From NCBI RefSeq assembly GCF_034140825.1, contig NC_089039.1, positions 29,462,501 through 29,526,500 of the forward strand: a stretch of 64,000 bases of DNA, given 5' to 3'. The translations under genes were made by a program, and so were the position numbers. This DNA comes from Oryza sativa Japonica Group (Eukaryota; Streptophyta; Magnoliopsida; Poales; Poaceae). Under the pieces are notes generated by a model that worked only from the letters and a program-made list of their open reading frames with translations, was not told the DNA's origin and did not search any database. Shown here piece by piece: positions 57,403 to 64,000 of the stretch. Position 1 is the stretch's first letter; every line of letters starts with the position of its first letter.

Positions 57403-59932
57403 AAGGAGAGTTGGTGTTGAAATGGTATGAAACGGTGGGGTGGTGTTGAATGAGAGGGTGAGGAGTGGGGGGGAGGGAAGGAGAAGTTGGTGTTGATTTG
57501 AGGTAGAGTTTGTGGGGAGGGGGTTTTATAGGTGCAGAGTTGGGGGCGAATGGTGGCTTCGTCTGAAAGAAAGAAATCTGAATACTACTCCTACTTCCAG
57601 CTTCCACAGTTAGGAAAATGACATCACCATTACAACGTAATACTCCTACACATATTCACCTGGGAAAGAATGCAACCGGTACAAATTGTCGATTTCTGAG
57701 GCATTTGTTCTTAATCTATTGCACCTTTATTCCTCCCAGCGTATCTTCTTTACTGAAGAGAACTTTGAATAATGATGTTTTAACTGTCACGAATTAAGAT
57801 CTCAATAAACCAAATACTCCTTGGGCAGCTAGAAAAGGCAAACTTTACTTCCTTGGCATCCAAGTTTTCCTCTGAACCATTCTTTCTGCAGGGAGCAGAA
57901 GAGTTGTGCACCGCAAGTTTCTGCTCGAAATACTGGAGCAGAAGAATGCCCGCATCAGTATTCCAGAAAAGAATGCCCGCATCCATCTACCACCTCGTTG
58001 GCTGAATCCATTCCATGTGCGCAAATCGCATACCGTTCCGTGCAGACGACGGTTGGTCGACGTCCGAGTCAGAGACTGTCGATCAGCAACTTTATAAAAT
58101 TCTGAAAAGTTCCAGCTGCATGCATATAATGGTCCATTTGGGGAAAGTGGGGGGCGTTGCTTTGGCTTTGCCTTGTCTCGGTCTACGTCGCCGACGTGTT
58201 GAGATCGACGGAACCGAGCCCCCCATGGTTACAACTGCTGCTGCTGCTACAGCTGGTGATGGATTTTGGACCAAAGGGGTCAAATTGTTGATCGCGTAGC
58301 GGCGGTGGCACCAATCGACGTGTTGCTCTGTGGTTTGTCCGGCGACTCCATGGACCATTTTCCTTGGTGATATCATCAGTGAGTTGAGTGGGTGCTTTTA
58401 TTCGTTTCTGTTGGTGACAGCTACTCGTATTCTATCCTTGTGTAACCGCCTCTCTCTGTTCTCTTGTGCTCTTCTGTTGTGATGGGGAAATTATCTAGTA
58501 CATTTAAGTTCATACAGATTCCTCATGAAACTATTAAAAACTTTTGTGAGCTGTAAATGTATTCTGGGCACACAAGTTTTTCGTGCACTCAGCTCTTGGG
58601 GTTATGGCCATAAGCAGCTCTTGATTCGTTGATACTCCAAGAGGGCCTATTGCCAAGGCATCGATTGGATCGTCCAGCAACGTGCACGTTGCACATCACA
58701 AACAAATTGATTGCTTTCAGATCGTTGCGCTAACTGTATTTTACTGATCATCATGCGGCGCGCTTGAATACAAGGGTCGACACTGTGCTGCCATGATCAA
58801 AACACTGTGTTGTGTTGTTTTCGGGGGCACAACGTGTGACTGAACCTGCTAAAGCAATCGTGGTCGCCACGTTTAATTTGCTTTTGCAGGAGAGATCGAA
58901 ACGTGAATGGGACTGCGTGTTGCAATTTAAAGCAGCCATAAAGGAAAACTCAATTAATTATCTAAAGTGTCAAGACAAAATAAACAACATTTTCCCTTTT
59001 CCCTTTGGGTGGTAGCGGCGCCATCGACAGAAAGAGCAGAATCTAGCATGCACGTTTTTTTTATTTTCCTTTTATTTTTTTCCTAAAAAACATTTTTTGA
59101 GCATGTGTGGCTGGCACGTTGGTTTCTGATTTCTTCATCATCAAGACTGAGTCACTGACACGTGTGCACCTATGCGGTCCACGTGTGGTAATCGCTTGGA
59201 TGATCCGGTACTTGTTTCAATCGCGTAAAATGACCATTCCTATTTCTCCCTAACAAATTGCAGTGCCATATTTAAGGATGAAAATATTTTATGATTAACC
59301 TTACTTGCAGAGTGCATCTTTGGCTTGACGCAGTGTGATTATCTAAAAGAGATTTCGCGAGGGAAAATGACAAAAAAAAAGATGTTTCGACTTTGTGAAT
59401 CTTAAGATATGTTAATACGGTCTTCCAAAGACACAGGAGTAGAGCGTGAGTATGTGTTCATAAAAGTAAATGTGCGTGCGTGATTGTATTGTATTCTATT
59501 TTTTTTAAAAAAAATAAAATGATGTCAGCAATGGCGAAGAAAACAAGTAGACCATTTTCCAAAACTGTAAAAAAAAGAGAAAAGGAAAACAAGTAGGCTT
59601 GCAGATCCTGCGGTCCAGCCCAAGAGAACGTTAGTGTGCGCGGCCTACCTGCGCGTGTCGGCCTACTTCGGTCTGGCTGAGAAATAGTAACTGGGCCAAC
59701 ATGCGTGTTGACTAGCTCGGCCTGGTTGGCGAAGACGACGGCCCAAACGCGGAGAGAGATATCGAATATTCCGTGGCCCACCAAAGCCGACAACGACCGC
59801 AGCTCGCTTGTCAGACATCGGGGAAAGCAATCAAGCAAGCAGCGGCCGCATCGATCGGAGCGGAGAAATTCCCCAACTCTGCTCACCCTCACCGTTGCCG
59901 ACGACTTCGTGCGGCGGCGAAGAGGAGAGGCG
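57403..59932. other. Intergenic region upstream of the divergent TMEM33-like gene
   Basis: 2.5 kb without a supported gene. The last 320 bp (about 59615-59780) has at least five GGCCCA/TGGGCC/GGCCTA motifs and likely forms the promoter of the plus-strand TMEM33-like gene. The left end contains the leader and promoter of the AAA-ATPase gene. ORFs near 57900-58300 have no recognisable domains. Confidence 0.45.
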
Positions 59933-62900
59933 ATGGGAGGGGGAGACGCCAGCGGCGGCGACGGGCCGGAGCAGGAGCTGAAGCGGGCTGCTGCGGCGGC
60001 GTACAACTACGAGGGCGACGCGCGCTGGGCGGAGTACTGGTCCAACATCCTCGTCCCCCCTCACCTCGCCTCCCGCCCCGACGTCGTCGACCACTACAAG
60101 CGCAAGTTCTACCAGCGATACATCGTGAGTTCCACCACCACCACTGCTTTGCTTCGCTTCTCCCCCCTATCAACAACTACTTAGGGTAGGGGATCTGACA
60201 CGCTTTCTGTACGGACGGTTTTAGTTCGGGGCTTCGTCCCCTTCGATTTGTGTGGTGATGGCGGTAGCCGTAGCTAATACCCAAGCTTGCACTTGCTAAT
60301 ACATGATGGTGTGTTGATGACTTTTAAGATGGTACCAACGCAGATGTGATGCTTGCTGCTAAACCGCTTGCTTCATGTAGCTGAGCTGTGAGCACAATCT
60401 ACACTTTGATGCATTGCTTGTTTCAACCAGGGTTTTGTTTTCAGTTGATGATGAACTCGATGCTACAACTACTGTTCAGTACTAGTTCATACCTCTCTTT
60501 ACCAAACTTCCTAAGGCTAAGGGAGGTTTCAAATACTTTTTAATCTTGCTTCATTTCATGACGACGTAGCTTGGCAAGCTTGCCCTTGGTTTCTTTTGTT
60601 GAAGCAATCTATCTCCATGTTAAAACGAAAGCTACATTTGTTAAGCATCAAACCACAGCTTTCTTGGCATTTATCACAGTTAGAAACTCAAAAACAAAAA
60701 CATGCTATTTGCATTCGGTCATTTTAGAATCTATGCTGTTACCCATGTACAAGTAAAGAGCAAATCAAGATGATGGTAAAGCTGTTTGATTTCCTTTTGC
60801 TTTCCTAATAGGATCGTGATTTGGTGGTTGAGCCGATGTCATCCACTGGTTCCACCCAGCCAAGCGGACCAGAAGTAAGGTCTTCGTCCTTCTCATCCAG
60901 TGAGAATGTCAGGGCCCGTAGTTCAGGTAAGTTGCTTTCAGTTTAAGTATAGTACATCTCTCGTTTTATTCTGTCGCGTGTCACATCTATTTATCATGTG
61001 ACTCATTTTCATATTTAGGATCAAGTTCCAGATCAGCTGCACCACCGCCCCCACCGCCACAAACAGACAGTGCTACAAATCCCTTACGGTTTGATGCACG
61101 GACCATACACTTCTCCATTAATGCCTGGGTAAGAAACAATTCACCTTCTTCATTCGAGAGAATCTATTCTATACCACTGAGTTTGTTTGGGTTCAACAAT
61201 TTGCCATCGACATTGTCTCTTTCTATAATATACCGACGACTTTATCAATTGTTCTACGATACGCCATTGGGCTAGATCTTCTTTCCAAAAATACCCAAAG
61301 TACCCTTAGAGCCATACAAGGTTAACAATTGATTTATCTCATTAGAAGTTTCAAAGAAAAATGAAAACTTTTATGTGGCCTCTTTACACAACATGGAAGT
61401 TTACGCGGCCTCCTTACACAACATGGAAGTTTCCAGTTTTTTTTTTTGGTATATGAGAGAGAGTTTACTAATACAAGAGATAATAGCACAAAAATATCTT
61501 ATGTAGTGTATGAAAGATGATATATAATAAAAACAACAATAAAAAGTATTTACAAAGCATATAACAAATAATTATATTTTCTTTTTAAAAAATAGACATG
61601 TAAAAAACTTAAAACTTGCCTCCTTACACAACATGGAAGTTTCCAGTTTTTTTTTGGTATATGAGAGAGAATTTACTAATACAAGAGATAATAGCACAAA
61701 AATATCTTATGTAGTGTATGAAAGATGATATATAATAAAAACAACAATAAAAAGTATTTACAAAGCATATAACAAATAAATTATATTTTCTTTTTAAAAA
61801 ATAGACATGTAAAAAACTTAAAACTTGTATACAAATTTCCATGTTGTGTAAGGAGGCCACATAAAAGTTTTCATATTTTCTTGAAACTTCTAATGAGATA
61901 AATCAATTGTTAACCTTGTATGTTCATAAGGGTATTTTGGGTATTTTTGAAAAGAAGGCCCAGCCCAATGGCGTGTTGTAGAACAATTGATAAAGTCATC
62001 GGTATATTATAGAAAGCGACAATGTCGATGGTAAATCGTTGAACTCGAACAAACTTAGTGGTATAGAATAGATTCTCTCTTTTCATTAGCATTTGCATGT
62101 GTAATTATTTGTCCTGAAAATAGTTGGCACCTTTAGTAGTGAGCTTTTAAAAATCAAACATTATGGTTTCTGATAGATATCTCATATATTGGTCCTGGTA
62201 ACCTTGATCTTATGATCATTATTAGCTACAGCCTACATGGCCATGACACCCTCATATATTTTCAGGTACTTGTTGTTGCTGGTCTGGGGATGCTTCCAAT
62301 TTTGCCAAAACATCTTGCAGATAGAGCCTGCAAACTTTCATTGCTGGGAACAATACTCTCCTCTGCATACTCTCTATACAGCACTTATGGGGTAATTTCC
62401 TTGCTACTTGAAGCACGAATAACTAGCACTATTTTTAATCTTATTTCTTTTTTTTTTCGTTGCTGATCTGTTCTTTTTTTCTGTGCTAAGAAACCAAGAG
62501 CATGGAACATGCCTGCAGTCCAGGGTTGGTTGCAAGCTGTACTTGGAACCAAGGATTTTATCCATTTGATGTTCTCTCTTATGCTCTTCACGTCTCAGTT
62601 GCACTTAAAAAGTAATACGTGGTTTCCCTTTCAAGTTTGTGGTTCTGACCTGTCTTTTGCTCGTTTCACATCTTCTTACATGTTATGTTATCCTTTTTGT
62701 AACAGTTGCTGCACTACCTGTGTTCTGCTGGGCACTTGATCATGTTGCTAGATTCCTAAGGCGTAATTTTGCTCGCTCATCCTTCTATAGGTAATTGTGC
62801 GTTCCATTATCATTGAATTTCGCCTTTGCAATCTGGGGCACAACCAGTGTGCATTGCTCTGTGATTAATTCCATCTTTCCGGTCTCTCATTCAGGAGTTA

Positions 62901-63710
62901 CTTGGAGGAACCCTGTCTTTGGGTAGAGACAAATAACACTACACTCAGTCTCCTCAGTTCAAATGCTGAGATTGCCTTGGGTTTTCTTCTGATCATATCA
63001 CTTTTCTCGTATGTTCCTTCCCCTCCTCCGACAATTTTGGATTTTCTTTTGTCTGGAAAGTCATATTGTATACTCATATGAGTTACCTTTGTACCTTGCA
63101 GGTGGCAACGTAGCATAATTCAGACATTCATGTACTGGCAGGTAAGTTATCATTTGATCATCATTATTTTGCCCCATTGCTTTATAGCTACAACATGATG
63201 TAAGGGCGATTTATGCTGGTTTGTTACATATTATCAAAAGATTCAAGAATGCCCATTGTCAATTTTGTTTAGTCACGACTTTCTAGTTGGACATGACCAC
63301 ATGAGTACTGGCCAGTCGTCAGGGCATGCATACTGTTTCAGTTCTAGAATCCCAATATTTTTCTGCCGACTCCACATACGAGTATACAGCTAGTTAACAT
63401 TTCAATTAATAACCGCATTTGTCTTAATATTACTTTTGATCATTTTGAAAATAAAAAACAGTTGTGTCAAATATACTGGCGCCCTTTCCATTTCTCAAGT
63501 AACTTATATTGATGTCAGTACGTATTGGTGTTCTTTGCATGCTTGCCTGTTGTGCAGGTGTTGAAGCAGATGTACCATGCTCCTGTAACCGCTAGCTACC
63601 ACCAGAGCGCGTGGGCGAAAATTGGCCGGATTGTCAACCCGTACATCCATCGCTATGCACCATTCCTCAATACACCCATTTCTGCAGCCCAAAGATGGTG
63701 GTTCAGGTAG
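59933..63710 (+). CDS. TMEM33/Pom33-like multi-pass membrane protein, 351 aa, nine exons
   Basis: Exons are 59933-60124, 60812-60926, 61019-61128, 62266-62391, 62491-62611, 62706-62790, 62895-63008, 63102-63141 and 63558-63710 (1056 nt, phases close). The N-terminal cytosolic part (1-135) has YNYEGDARWAEYWSNIL, a Ser-rich stretch and APPPPPPQ. From about 139 several hydrophobic helices follow (VLVVAGLGMLPILP; FIHLMFSLMLF; IAALPVFCWALDHVARFL; IALGFLLIISLFS). The C-terminus (HQSAWAKIGRIVNPYIHRYA) matches the amphipathic tail of the family. TMEM33/Pom33 proteins live in the ER and nuclear envelope, shape tubules with reticulons and associate with nuclear pores. The plant protein is longer than the animal one (about 250 aa) because of its N-terminal extension. 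Confidence 0.88.
61156..62079. mobile_element. 924-bp foldback element in TMEM33-like intron 3
   Basis: The termini GAGAGAATCTATTCTATACC / GGTATAGAATAGATTCTCTC are perfect inverted repeats, and pairing continues for about 250 bp on each side (AACAATTGATTTATCTCATTAGAAG and its complement are inside). The centre is a 210-bp direct duplication. No transposase is present. A MULE-type or foldback DNA element is likely, but no clear target duplication is visible. Confidence 0.8.
61409..61827. repeat. Two direct 210-bp copies inside the foldback element
   Basis: 61409-61618 and 61619-61827 are nearly identical, both beginning CCTCCTTACACAACATGGAA and containing GGTATATGAGAGAGA. High identity indicates a recent tandem duplication, younger than the element's own arms. 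Confidence 0.9.
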
Positions 63711-64000
63711 CAAGGCTGAGGACAGAATCACGATATTTGCAGATCTGATCATGCGGAGAACTTATCTACAATGTGTTTTGAAGAGCTATTACAAACTTAG
63801 CACGCCGTTGCTCTCGTCATGATGGAGCTGTGCATCATAAAAACTCCTGCAAGTAGTTCCCTTTTGTATTGGCTTATACTTTGAGGTTAACATTGATGCA
63901 AGAACGGTGTTATAAACCCTGGAGGGCTTTTTCACCACCGTAATGCTCGATCAGTGATCACGACGATGTTCTATATAATTCCTGCCAAACTCAGGCTGAC
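63711..64000 (+). other. 3' UTR side of the TMEM33-like gene
   Basis: Non-coding sequence after the stop TAG. AT-rich stretches near 63830-63920 could include the poly(A) signal, but none is decisive. The window ends here. Confidence 0.4.

Noticed and set aside
1-64000. tRNA, rRNA and known miRNA genes
   Set aside because: No cloverleaf with a CCA-ready stem, no rRNA-like stretch and no recognised miRNA precursor was seen by eye; weak ones could be missed without a covariance search.

Overview
The window is plant nuclear DNA and almost certainly rice (Oryza). The evidence is GT-AG genes with short introns, GC-rich monocot first exons, many Stowaway-type MITEs, rice-style Helitron ends, and two genes I recognise from memory: the sugar transporter SWEET5 and the meiotic crossover gene PTD. 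Both suggest the distal long arm of chromosome 5. That placement is recollection, not a search. Exon coordinates were built by hand from splice motifs and reading phase; lengths that close in phase over many exons are the main internal check.

Layout. 1-5224: a Ty1/copia LTR element on the minus strand, cut by the window edge. 5584-7853 (-): NUMOD3-motif protein. 8385-10491 (-): trichome-birefringence-like O-acetyltransferase. 11362-13418 (+): small coiled-coil protein whose intron holds an LTR-element remnant. 13810-15525: non-autonomous Helitron with a T-rich internal array. 16151-17361 (+): short CXC (tesmin/TSO1) protein. 17940-21023 (-): acyl-protein thioesterase. 25603-27858 (-): PTD. 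31048-35041 (+): LRR receptor-like (pseudo)kinase. 35955-36359 (+): small conserved protein. 37085-38248 (-): SWEET5. 40302-40802 (+): broken F-box gene. 41657-48182 (-): compact SIN3-like corepressor whose introns hold a Helitron, a nested Stowaway and a LINE tail. 48699-50583: MULE carrying a PPR gene piece (Pack-MULE type). 50760-52195 (+): weakly supported transcription unit. 52900-54481 and 55683-57254 (-): tandem pair of BCS1-like AAA-ATPases. 59933-63710 (+): TMEM33-like membrane protein with a 0.9-kb foldback element in intron 3.

The genes do not form an operon-like unit. They are ordinary independent plant genes (cell wall, signalling, sugar transport, meiosis, chromatin, membrane). 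The most striking structure outside the genes is the mobile DNA: two Helitrons, a Pack-MULE, at least five full Stowaway-type MITEs, and a scatter of very short poly(A/T) inserts bounded by direct repeats that look like LINE-tail micro-insertions. I did not find a convincing new multi-gene system. The best leads are the NUMOD3 protein, the micro-insertions, the Pack-MULE capture, an orphan terminal-exon-like ORF near 24.8 kb and the minimal CXC protein.
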